From Cyclobacteriaceae bacterium (GTDB lineage Bacteria > Bacteroidota > Bacteroidia > Cytophagales > Cyclobacteriaceae), in contig JAIENH010000591.1 of assembly GCA_019751475.1 (NCBI GenBank), positions 1 to 17,795 on the forward strand: a stretch of DNA of 17,795 nt, written 5' to 3'. Below are positions 1-7,044 of the stretch, piece after piece; positions within the stretch are counted from its first letter, which is position 1, and each line of letters starts with the position of its first letter. Position numbers and translations under genes: made by a program. The notes under the pieces were generated by a model. The model did not search any database and was not told the DNA's origin. It was given only the letters and a program-made list of their open reading frames with translations.

Positions 1-102
1 GGTTCAAAAAACAACAATCAAATTACTCAGTTTTCATCCTTTCGCATTTTAATACGCAAGGGTGCCTACCTTTACTGCCGGTTTACAAAGTTAAAGGTAT
101 CC

Positions 103-2976
103 ATGCTAAAAAAGTCCTTTTGTTCAATTTTACTCCTCCTCTCGGTTTTCGCTTCCCAGGCGCAAGACGCGCGTCAGCATTGGGTAGACAGTGTATTTAG
201 CACGCTGTCAGTAAACGAAAAGATCGGTCAACTTTTTTTCATACCCGTTTCTTCTTCCGACAATCAAACTAAAACGGACCTTGTTCTCAGTCAGGTCAAA
301 AACCAGCAGGTTGGCGGCATCATAGTAACAGGCGGAGGGCCGGTTCGTCACGCCCAATTGATAAATAAATTTCAAAAAGCCTCTAAAATACCCTTGCTGA
401 TAGGTGCTTCGGCAGAATGGGGCCTGGCCCAAACGCTTGACAGCGTACCAGGTTTTCAAAAGCCAATGGCCGCTGGGGCTCTTCCCACCGACAGTTTGTA
501 TGCAAGCTGGGCCTCGGCCATCGCTCACCAGATGAACACTTTGGGTGTTAACATTAACCTCGCGCCCAACGTTGATGACCGATTGCTGCGGGAAGAATAC
601 CTTCGCTTTTTTGGGGATTCGCCTCCTAAGATTGCACAGCGGGCGAGCGCTTTCGCGAAAGCGATGAGAGACGAAAAAATTCTATCCGTTGCCAAGCACC
701 TGACACTCCACGAAGAACTACCCACCATAGCCGACACGTCTCGTGTGATTAACCTGGCCGACATCGATTCAACTGAGTTTCTTACGCTTCGATCATTGAT
801 TGATGAGGGAGTGGACGGAATTCTTACACGCGACTTGCGATTCTCCGTTAGAGGAGAAAATGGAATTTTGCCGGTGGCGTTGTCGCGCATTTTTATTACG
901 GATGTACTTAAGCGCAAGTTGAATTTTAAAGGTCTTGTCTTCACCGATGTGCGCGACTTTCAAAAAGCCGTGTTGAAAGACAAACCTGGTGAAGCCGAAC
1001 TGCTGGCGTTTACCCTCGGTAATGATGTGCTGCTCGGCCCGTTATCAGTATCGCAGGCTGTGAAGCGGATTGCTAAAGAAGTGAAAAACAAAAAGAACAA
1101 AGCCCTGCTATCGCAGCTGGATGAAACCGTAAGAAAAATTTTGGCAGCCAAGTACAATGTTGGCCTGTATGATTGGAAACCCATTTCCACCGACAATTTG
1201 CATCGAAGGCTTTATTCGCCAGAAAACAACTTACTCGCACGCCAACTATCTGAAAACATCGTGACGCTGGTGAGCAATAAAGATGAAACGCTCCCGATTG
1301 AATTAATCGAGGATAAAACATTTGCCTGCATTTCTATCGGCCAGCGGGCTGACAATGAATTCACGCATATGTTGGAAAAATATGTGCCGGTTAAAAAATT
1401 CTCTATTCTCTCCCCCACCGATACTTCGCAGCTTGCAATGAATCACACGGTGGTGATTATTAACATCGGCCAGTATGCATACGATCTGGAGGCACAGTTA
1501 TCATCGTGGTTGCCAGCCTTCGCATCGAAGCACAAAGCCATTGTATGTCATTTTGGAAGTCCATTTTCACTTGACAGATATAAAGGAGCCGGGGCATTGA
1601 TTGCTGCCTATACCGATGGTGACGAAATGAATCGGTTGTTACCTCAGGTTATTTTTGGCGCCTTGCCAGCCCGAGGAGTGTTGCCGGTGGAGAATACATT
1701 TACTGAAGCAGCAGCGATCCGGTCACTAGATCGCTTTTCATACACACTGCCAGAACAAGCAGGAGTTGACAGCCGAACGCTGGAAAAGATAAAACCTATT
1801 TTAGAGGAAGCCATTGCTTCGGGTGCCACTCCGGGTTGTCACGTGCTTGTGGCGCGACATGGCAAAGTCATTTATGAGCAATCAGCCGGTTCACTCACCT
1901 ATGAAAATACGCAGACGGTAACGGACGAGACCATTTACGATCTGGCTTCTGTTACCAAAGTCACCGCCACGCTACAGACCGTGATGTTCATGCAGGAGAA
2001 AGGCCTGATCGACATCAATAAAAAAGCCTCGGTCTACCTTCCTGAACTGCGGGAATCCAACAAGAAAGATTTTACCATCAAGGATATTCTCACTCATCAG
2101 GCGGGCCTTTGGCCGTTCCTTCCCTTTTGGGCGCAAACCATGGACATAAAGGAGTCCTTGCACCTGCCTGAATATTATGCTTCTTCCGAAAGTCAACAGT
2201 ATCCGCTTCCCGTGTCCGGGAATTTGTTTGCAGCACGATCGATGAAAGACAGCTTGTGGCAATGGATTATCAACGCCAAAGTGCGCGAAAAGCCGGCTCG
2301 CACTCCGTATGATTATCGCTACAGCGATATGGGCTTTTATATTCTTCAGCACCTCGCTGAAAAAATGCTTAACCAGCCGATGGAAGATTTCCTGGAGCAA
2401 AATTTATACGGGCCACTCGGTGCGTACACCACGGGCTATCTCCCGCTTACGCGTTTTCCGGCTGAGCACATTGCTCCCACCGAGCAAGACACACTTTTCA
2501 GAAAGACATTGCTCACCGGTTATGTGCACGATCAGGGCGCTGCCATGCACGGAGGTATAGCAGGCCACGCAGGCTTGTTCAGCACCGCCAATGATTTGGC
2601 AAAACTTGGACAACTCTGGTTGCAAAAGGGTCACTATGGCGGACTTCGATATTACAAACCAGAGACGCTGGAGCTGTTCACGCAAAAGCAATTTGAAAAC
2701 AGTCGCAGGGGCCTGGGCTGGGATAAGCCAACTCAAAGTGATTGGTCGGGACCCACATCACTTTATGCCTCGCCAAAGACATTTGGCCACACGGGCTTCA
2801 CCGGCACGTGCATATGGGTAGACCCGGAGTTTGATCTCGTCTATGTTTTCTTGTCAAACCGGGTACATCCCGATATGAATAACAACAAGCTGATCAACGC
2901 CAGCATCCGGCCGCGGGTGCAAGACGTGGTGTATCAGGCAATTTTTAACTATTGTGCCAATAAAAAGCCGGATTAA
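103..2976 (+). CDS. Exported GH3-like / class C serine hydrolase fusion
   Basis: A 957-residue protein with an N-terminal signal peptide (Lys-rich start, LLLLSVFAS core, cleavage near AQA/Q). Residues about 25-380 resemble the NagZ-type GH3 N-terminal domain and about 385-545 the GH3 C-terminal domain. Residues about 560-950 are a beta-lactamase-type serine hydrolase with SVTK (S616, K619), YSD (Y740-D742) and HTG (H896-G898), so that half looks catalytically intact. The GH3 half keeps the nucleophile position (FTD, D282), the K198-H199 pair and R168, but the KHFPGHG...D(S/T)H block is replaced by KHLTLHEELPTIADTS, so the acid/base Asp-His dyad is missing. Fusions of this kind are common in Bacteroidota and are assumed to act on peptidoglycan or muropeptides in the periplasm. 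Substrate is unknown. A weak promoter-like TACCTTTA lies at 67-74. bshA follows 70 bp downstream on the same strand. Confidence 0.9.
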   Translation: MLKKSFCSILLLLSVFASQAQDARQHWVDSVFSTLSVNEKIGQLFFIPVSSSDNQTKTDLVLSQVKNQQVGGIIVTGGGPVRHAQLINKFQKASKIPLLIGASAEWGLAQTLDSVPGFQKPMAAGALPTDSLYASWASAIAHQMNTLGVNINLAPNVDDRLLREEYLRFFGDSPPKIAQRASAFAKAMRDEKILSVAKHLTLHEELPTIADTSRVINLADIDSTEFLTLRSLIDEGVDGILTRDLRFSVRGENGILPVALSRIFITDVLKRKLNFKGLVFTDVRDFQKAVLKDKPGEAELLAFTLGNDVLLGPLSVSQAVKRIAKEVKNKKNKALLSQLDETVRKILAAKYNVGLYDWKPISTDNLHRRLYSPENNLLARQLSENIVTLVSNKDETLPIELIEDKTFACISIGQRADNEFTHMLEKYVPVKKFSILSPTDTSQLAMNHTVVIINIGQYAYDLEAQLSSWLPAFASKHKAIVCHFGSPFSLDRYKGAGALIAAYTDGDEMNRLLPQVIFGALPARGVLPVENTFTEAAAIRSLDRFSYTLPEQAGVDSRTLEKIKPILEEAIASGATPGCHVLVARHGKVIYEQSAGSLTYENTQTVTDETIYDLASVTKVTATLQTVMFMQEKGLIDINKKASVYLPELRESNKKDFTIKDILTHQAGLWPFLPFWAQTMDIKESLHLPEYYASSESQQYPLPVSGNLFAARSMKDSLWQWIINAKVREKPARTPYDYRYSDMGFYILQHLAEKMLNQPMEDFLEQNLYGPLGAYTTGYLPLTRFPAEHIAPTEQDTLFRKTLLTGYVHDQGAAMHGGIAGHAGLFSTANDLAKLGQLWLQKGHYGGLRYYKPETLELFTQKQFENSRRGLGWDKPTQSDWSGPTSLYASPKTFGHTGFTGTCIWVDPEFDLVYVFLSNRVHPDMNNNKLINASIRPRVQDVVYQAIFNYCANKKPD

Positions 2977-3046
2977 CCGACTTCAGGCATAGAAAAGCGA
3001 AACTTTCAGGTCGTAAAACTGGTTTAAACACTCAAACCCAAACCGC

Positions 3047-4198
3047 GTGCAGCAGATTAAAATAGGCATTGTTTGTTATCCCACTTTTGGTGGCAGTGGC
3101 GTGGTCGCTACAGAACTGGGCAAGGCCCTGGCCAAAGAAGGTCACAAGGTGCACTTCATCACCTACTCGCAACCAAGCCGGTTGGATTTTCTTAACGAAA
3201 ACCTTTTCTACCATGAAGTTGATTTCCGGTCGTATCCATTATTTGAATATCCTCCGTATGAATTGGCCCTCGCCAGCAAAATGGTGAGCGTGGTGAAAAA
3301 TGAAAAGCTCGATCTGCTTCATGTGCATTACGCTATACCACACGCTTCGGCCGCCTACATGGCGAAGCAGATTTTGAGATCGCAGGGAATCATTATCCCC
3401 GTGGTGACTACCCTTCACGGTACGGACATTACACTGGTTGGAAAAGACGCCTCGTATGAGCCGGTGGTGACCTTCAGCATCAATCAGTCAGATGGTGTCA
3501 CAGCTGTGTCCGAAGATTTGCGCAGACAGACGTATGAATACTTTACCATCACAAACGAGATTGACGTCATCCCGAATTTTATTGATCTCGATAAATTTAA
3601 GAAGCAGAAAAAAGATCACTTCAAGAAAGCCATTTGCCCCAAAGGCGAAGCGTTGGTGGTGCATACATCCAACTTCCGCAAGGTAAAGCGCATTGGAGAT
3701 GTGGTAAGTGTATTCGCAAACATTCACAAAGAGATACCTGCCAAGCTGCTCATGATTGGCGATGGCCCGGAGCGCGCTAAGGCCGAAGCTCAAAGCCGTG
3801 AGCTTAACATTGAAAACGATGTGCGCTTTCTTGGCAAGCTGGAAGCGATTGAAGAAGTGTTGTCGGTAGCCGATTTATTTTTGATGCCTTCTGAAAAAGA
3901 AAGTTTTGGTCTTGCAGCCCTGGAAGCTATGGCTTGCGAGGTGCCGCTGATTTCTTCGAATGCGGGAGGTCTCCCGGAACTGAACGTCCAGGGTGTAACA
4001 GGCTTCCTCAGCAACGTGGGAGACGTGGAGGACATGACCCGCAAGGCGCTGTTCGTCCTCGATAAAAACAACCTGCCGACTTTTAAGCAAAATGCACTGA
4101 AAAGAGCGCAAGAATTTGACATTGCCAACATCCGTCCGCTATACGAAAACGTATACCAGCGCGTATTGCAAAAAGTGTCGCAAAATGCGCCCGTATAG
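3047..4198 (+). CDS. bshA: N-acetyl-alpha-D-glucosaminyl L-malate synthase BshA
   Basis: A GT4-family (GT-B fold) glycosyltransferase of 383 residues, close to the roughly 377 residues of Bacillus BshA. It joins GlcNAc from UDP-GlcNAc to L-malate, the first step of bacillithiol synthesis in the cytoplasm. The N-terminus reads KIGIVCYPTFGGSGVVATE, the BshA glycine-rich loop (G15-G18), followed by GHKVHFITYSQPSRL, which is highly typical of BshA among GT4 enzymes. The C-terminal donor domain has the E-x7-E motif (E285-E293, ESFGLAALE) and the NAGGLPE loop. The start is GTG at 3047; no in-frame ATG lies close upstream and the conserved sequence begins at once. bshB and bshC are not in the window, which is usual because the genes are scattered. 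Confidence 0.93.
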   Translation: MQQIKIGIVCYPTFGGSGVVATELGKALAKEGHKVHFITYSQPSRLDFLNENLFYHEVDFRSYPLFEYPPYELALASKMVSVVKNEKLDLLHVHYAIPHASAAYMAKQILRSQGIIIPVVTTLHGTDITLVGKDASYEPVVTFSINQSDGVTAVSEDLRRQTYEYFTITNEIDVIPNFIDLDKFKKQKKDHFKKAICPKGEALVVHTSNFRKVKRIGDVVSVFANIHKEIPAKLLMIGDGPERAKAEAQSRELNIENDVRFLGKLEAIEEVLSVADLFLMPSEKESFGLAALEAMACEVPLISSNAGGLPELNVQGVTGFLSNVGDVEDMTRKALFVLDKNNLPTFKQNALKRAQEFDIANIRPLYENVYQRVLQKVSQNAPV

Positions 4199-4204
4199 CG
4201 AAAA

Positions 4205-4236
4205 GTTGAAAAGATCATACCTCAGAATTAACTTTG
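4205..4236 (+). promoter_or_regulatory. Bacteroidota-type promoter for the hydroxylase gene
   Basis: GTTG at 4205-4208 and TAACTTTG at 4229-4236 are separated by 20 nt, matching the Bacteroidota sigma-ABfr consensus (TTTG, 19-21 nt, TAnnTTTG). It lies 15 bp before the ATG at 4252. It also shows that the in-frame TTG at 4234 falls inside the -7 box and so is unlikely to be the start codon. Confidence 0.6.
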
Positions 4237-4251
4237 CCGTTGAATAACGCG

Positions 4252-4869
4252 ATGGACATGACTGCCGAGATAAAACCTCAAAATAAGGGTTCGAAACAGC
4301 TTTTTCAGAACCCCGTTCTGGAGAAACTCAGCCGCACTCATATTTCGGTGCCGCTGACTATTTTCTTTGTTTACTCCAGTGGATTGTTGTATTGGAGTAT
4401 TACTAACACGGCCCTTTCGTTGGGCACCACCGTGGCTATGTTTTTTGTTGGACTGTTGGCCTTCACTTGGGTGGAGTACATGGTGCACCGATATATCTTT
4501 CACATCAGCACACACACGGAGGCTAGGGCTAAGTTTCAATATACCGCTCATGGTGTACATCATGAGTTTCCAAAAGATAAAAGCCGCCTGGCAATGCCCC
4601 CGGTATTGAGCATCACCATCTCAACCTTGCTATTGCTGTTGTTGCGCCTGGTGCTGGGAGACCTGGTGTTTTCTTTCCTTCCGGGATTTCTTACCGGCTA
4701 CGCAGCGTATCTCTCCGTGCACTACATGGTGCATGCATTTCAGCCACCAAAAAATTTCTTTAAAGTACTTTGGGTAAACCACGGTATCCATCACTACAAA
4801 AATGGTGAGGGTGTGTATGGTGTGTCTTCGCCTTTGTGGGACTACGTGTACGGCACGATGTCCAAATAA
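4252..4869 (+). CDS. Fatty acid 2-hydroxylase / sterol desaturase family membrane protein
   Basis: An integral membrane di-iron protein of 205 residues from the ATG at 4252. The histidine pattern of the fatty acid hydroxylase superfamily is complete: H79-x4-H84 (HRYIFH), H100-GV-H103-H104 followed by PKDKSRLAMPP, H157-x3-H161, and H177-GI-H180-H181. The HGxHHxxPxDxxRLxxPP signature is that of FA2H/Scs7-type enzymes, which hydroxylate carbon 2 of acyl chains, rather than of sterol desaturases. Hydrophobic segments occur near residues 31-45, 55-73 and 112-155. In this phylum 2-hydroxy acyl chains occur in sphingolipids and ornithine lipids; that link is an inference. It appears to have its own promoter. 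A second ATG at 4258 is an alternative start. Confidence 0.85.
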   Translation: MDMTAEIKPQNKGSKQLFQNPVLEKLSRTHISVPLTIFFVYSSGLLYWSITNTALSLGTTVAMFFVGLLAFTWVEYMVHRYIFHISTHTEARAKFQYTAHGVHHEFPKDKSRLAMPPVLSITISTLLLLLLRLVLGDLVFSFLPGFLTGYAAYLSVHYMVHAFQPPKNFFKVLWVNHGIHHYKNGEGVYGVSSPLWDYVYGTMSK

Positions 4870-4876
4870 GGGCAAT

Positions 4877-4902
4877 AAAAAAGTCCCGCCTCTCAGCAGG
4901 AC
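4877..4902 (-). terminator. Rho-independent terminator of the small lipoprotein gene
   Basis: Read on the minus strand, arms GTCCTGC and GCGGGAC pair over 7 bp with one U-G wobble around a 6-nt loop, followed by six T (4877-4882). It lies 26 bp past the lipoprotein stop codon and 7 bp beyond the convergent hydroxylase stop. Confidence 0.8.
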
Positions 4903-4928
4903 GCTACGCACATGCGATTTGTATCGAA

Positions 4929-5054
4929 TTAAATCCTTGACTCCTTAGTCACAGGCTTTTGAGGTGCCTTAGAATAAGTCGGGCAGGTGTAAGAGGCACA
5001 CGAAGAAAACAGGATTGCAGAAGCCACTATCACCAGTGTTATGATCTTTTTCAT
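4929..5054 (-). CDS. Small SpII lipoprotein, 41 residues
   Basis: A short gene, ATG at 5054 to TAA at 4929. The product starts MKKIITLVIVASAILFSSC, a complete lipoprotein signal peptide with lipobox FSSC and lipidated C19. The mature part is only 23 residues (CASYTCPTYSKAP..., ending in a Lys-rich tail) and has one more cysteine, C24. Such tiny lipoproteins are usually anchored in the inner or outer membrane; the function is unknown. Support that it is real: a full lipoprotein signal, a good terminator immediately downstream, and a -7-like TAAAAGTA (plus strand, 5077-5084; TACTTTTA on its own strand) 22 bp before the start. It is divergent from the VWA gene, with 172 bp between them. Confidence 0.8.
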   Translation of the reverse strand: MKKIITLVIVASAILFSSCASYTCPTYSKAPQKPVTKESRI

Positions 5055-5170
5055 AAAAGTCTTGATTACGATTCTGTAAAAGTAGACGTTTTTATTGAAA
5101 ACTTATTGTGACACAACGGTCATTTCGTTTTTTAGTTCCGTGAAGTCCAAAAAAATGTGGTTTTTATGCG

Positions 5171-5206
5171 TTTTGAACAGAAAGCCTGAATTTATGGTTA
5201 AGTTTA
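5171..5206 (+). promoter_or_regulatory. Candidate promoter for the VWA gene
   Basis: TTTTG at 5171-5175 and TAAGTTTA at 5199-5206, spacer 23 nt, slightly longer than the usual 19-21. It lies 20 bp before the GTG start at 5227, in the AT-rich divergent spacer. Confidence 0.35.
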
Positions 5207-5226
5207 AAAAGTAAAATAAACGCATT

Positions 5227-6324
5227 GTGTTAGGCTACCGATTTTCAAAGTACGTACCCCCGCCCCAGTCAGGACAAAGCGATTTCGAACGATTGCTAAA
5301 GGTATTCATGCAGCTGATATTGATTACCTCCGGAAACGTGGGGGAAGCCCTGCAGTGGATGACAGAGGTAGATCGTCAGTACAAACTCACCACCGACAAG
5401 TATGGAATGGGGGATTTTATTGAGGACCTCAAGCGCAATGGCTACATTACCGAAGAAGGCCCCAAGGGTGAATTCAAATTAAAACCCAAGAGCGAACAAA
5501 ACCTGCGGCAATCTGCACTGGAAGAGATATTCGGCAAGCTCAAAAAGACAAAAGGTGGTGAACACAAAACTCCTTACAGTGGCCGGGGCGATGAAGTCAC
5601 TACCGACAGGCGCGACTACGAGTTTGGTGACACGCTGGAACAAATTTCGATGACCGACTCGCTGAAGAACGCTCAAATCAATCACGGCTTCGAAGACTTC
5701 TTGATGACCGAGGAAGACCTGGAAGTGGTGGAGAACGAGTTTAAAACCCAGACTTCCACCGTGTTGATGATTGACATTTCGCACTCTATGATTTTGTATG
5801 GTGAAGATCGCATCACTCCTGCCAAGAAAGTAGCTATGGCCTTGGCTGAATTGATCACCAAGAAATACCCGAAAGACACGCTGGACATTCTGGTGTTTGG
5901 CGATGACGCCTGGAAAATTGAAATTAAAGACCTTCCCTATTTGCAAGTGGGTCCTTATCACACCAATACCGTGGCCGGCCTGGAGTTGAGCATGGATATT
6001 TTGCGGAGGAGAAAAAATACCAACAAGCAGATCTTCATGATCACGGACGGTAAGCCTACCTGCATCAAGCAAGGAATCAAATACTACAAAAACAGTTTTG
6101 GCCTTGACACTAAAATCATGAACCAAACACTCAACCTTGCCTCACAATTGAGAAAGTTGAAAATACCCGTCACCACGTTCATGATCGCCACCGACCCTTA
6201 TTTGAAATCCTTTGTGCGGGATTTCACGAAAGCCAATAACGGCAATGCGTACTACAGTAGCTTGCAGGGATTGGGCAACCTCGTATTCGAAGACTTTAAA
6301 CGAAATAGAAGAAAAAATTTGTAA
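5227..6324 (+). CDS. VWA-domain protein of a MoxR/VWA pair
   Basis: A soluble 365-residue protein with no signal peptide or membrane segment. Residues about 1-170 are a charged N-terminal region; about 175-365 form a von Willebrand A domain with an intact metal-ion-dependent adhesion site: DISHS (D183, S185, S187), T246/T248 in the HTNT loop, and ITDGKP (D274). In MoxR AAA+ systems, and in the BchI/BchD chelatases, the VWA protein works with an AAA+ partner in metal insertion or complex remodelling. The matching MoxR-type ATPase is at 7045-8556, so the two probably form one machine, but a toxin-antitoxin pair on the other strand lies between them. The GTG start is chosen because no in-frame ATG is near. 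The target protein is unknown. Confidence 0.85.
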   Translation: MLGYRFSKYVPPPQSGQSDFERLLKVFMQLILITSGNVGEALQWMTEVDRQYKLTTDKYGMGDFIEDLKRNGYITEEGPKGEFKLKPKSEQNLRQSALEEIFGKLKKTKGGEHKTPYSGRGDEVTTDRRDYEFGDTLEQISMTDSLKNAQINHGFEDFLMTEEDLEVVENEFKTQTSTVLMIDISHSMILYGEDRITPAKKVAMALAELITKKYPKDTLDILVFGDDAWKIEIKDLPYLQVGPYHTNTVAGLELSMDILRRRKNTNKQIFMITDGKPTCIKQGIKYYKNSFGLDTKIMNQTLNLASQLRKLKIPVTTFMIATDPYLKSFVRDFTKANNGNAYYSSLQGLGNLVFEDFKRNRRKNL

Positions 6325-6334
6325 GCAATTTCGG

Positions 6335-6664
6335 TTATCGCCCCAGGTGCATTAATCTGGCCTCAATTTCTTTTTGAGAAATACTCCCCACTTCTGACTT
6401 ATCGTAAATGGCGACTAAAAAGATGTCTTTTTCTATCACTTGCACGTAAGTGATAATCCTGGCCCCTCCAGATTTTCCGCGGCCTTTAGAGGATATTGCC
6501 ATGCGAATCTTATAGCAGTCCTTGCCAAGAGGTGTGCCAAGGGTTGGCGTTTCTAAAAGCTCCGTTCCCAGTTTTTCAATGTCTTTCCTAATTGAAAGAT
6601 ATTTCTTCGCCAATCGCTTAAGCTCACGTTCAAATGGAGGAGTAGGAACAATCCTAAAGTTCAT
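6335..6664 (-). CDS. RelE/ParE-type toxin
   Basis: A 109-residue basic protein, counted from the ATG at 6664 rather than an in-frame upstream ATG at 6679, because that start begins the conserved NFRIVPTPPFERELKRLAKKY stretch. The helix ERELKRLAKKY, then YKIRMAISSKGRGKSGGAR and the strand IFLVAIYDKSE, are typical of RelE/ParE-fold toxins in Bacteroidota. Family members either cut mRNA on the ribosome or inhibit gyrase; the sequence alone does not tell which. It overlaps the 3' end of the upstream antitoxin gene by 11 bp, so the pair is translationally coupled, antitoxin first. It converges on the VWA gene with a 10-bp gap. Confidence 0.82.
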   Translation of the reverse strand: MNFRIVPTPPFERELKRLAKKYLSIRKDIEKLGTELLETPTLGTPLGKDCYKIRMAISSKGRGKSGGARIITYVQVIEKDIFLVAIYDKSEVGSISQKEIEARLMHLGR

Positions 6665-6878
6665 GCAGCAACTGGCCAAATGACTTGGCTTTTGCGCGGC
6701 CCTTTTTATACTGATTTACAAACTGAACAGCCTCTTCCAAATCTGAAAGAACAGCCTTCTTCTTGGCCAATTTGAGATCGTTGACATCAACAACATCAAC
6801 AAAGTCCATTTGCTTCAGAAGTTCTTTCAAGAAAGGAAGTTTCTTCTTGTTTTTAACAGTAAGGACTAACTGAGACAT
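6654..6878 (-). CDS. Antitoxin partner of the RelE/ParE-type toxin
   Basis: A 74-residue protein from the ATG at 6878 (MSQLVLTVKNKKKLPFLKELL...). It is upstream of and overlapping the toxin, the usual type II antitoxin position. It has no obvious classical DNA-binding domain: the N-terminal part looks like a short strand plus helix and the C-terminal half is a charged helix (LAKKKAVLSDLEEAVQFVNQY) ending in a basic tail, suited to wrapping the toxin. The longer frame starting at 6956 is unlikely because it would run through the promoter. Identity as antitoxin rests mainly on position. Confidence 0.75.
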   Translation of the reverse strand: MSQLVLTVKNKKKLPFLKELLKQMDFVDVVDVNDLKLAKKKAVLSDLEEAVQFVNQYKKGRAKAKSFGQLLHEL

Positions 6879-6907
6879 GATTACAATAGATGTTAGCTTT
6901 AGATAAC

Positions 6908-6940
6908 CAAAGGTACAAAAAACTAATTTTGTTGTTAAAT
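6908..6940 (-). promoter_or_regulatory. Promoter of the toxin-antitoxin operon
   Basis: On the minus strand a perfect -7 box TACCTTTG (plus-strand 6908-6915) follows a TTTA at 6936-6939 with a spacer of about 20-21 nt. It is 29 bp from the antitoxin ATG, giving a leader of about 20 nt. Confidence 0.6.
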
Positions 6941-6975
6941 CTGCTTTGGCTGGCACAATTGAAACTTTGCGCGCC

Positions 6976-6983
6976 TAAATTTG
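6976..6983 (+). promoter_or_regulatory. Candidate -7 box for the MoxR gene
   Basis: TAAATTTG matches the TAnnTTTG consensus exactly, 61 bp before the ATG at 7045. The -33 element is poor (TGG at 6951-6953, spacer 22). It is divergent from the toxin-antitoxin promoter. Confidence 0.4.
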
Positions 6984-7044
6984 TTCTTAATTGAATGCGT
7001 CACTGATATTCACAGCCGCAATCCACTAATTACTATCTTTCAGA

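Noticed and set aside
1972..2400. 142-codon minus-strand frame in the serine hydrolase part
   Set aside because: Shadow of the coding frame that carries SVTK, YSD and HTG motifs.
4234..4251. TTG at 4234 as start of the hydroxylase gene
   Set aside because: It overlaps the -7 box TAACTTTG of a well-matched promoter; the ATG at 4252 is a better start.
5479..6126. 215-codon open frame on the minus strand inside the VWA gene
   Set aside because: Fully antisense to a strong gene with intact VWA motifs; the product has no domain pattern and His/Val/Phe-rich composition typical of shadow frames.
6882..6956. 26-residue N-terminal extension of the antitoxin
   Set aside because: It would translate through the TACCTTTG promoter box; the ATG at 6878 gives a normal antitoxin size.
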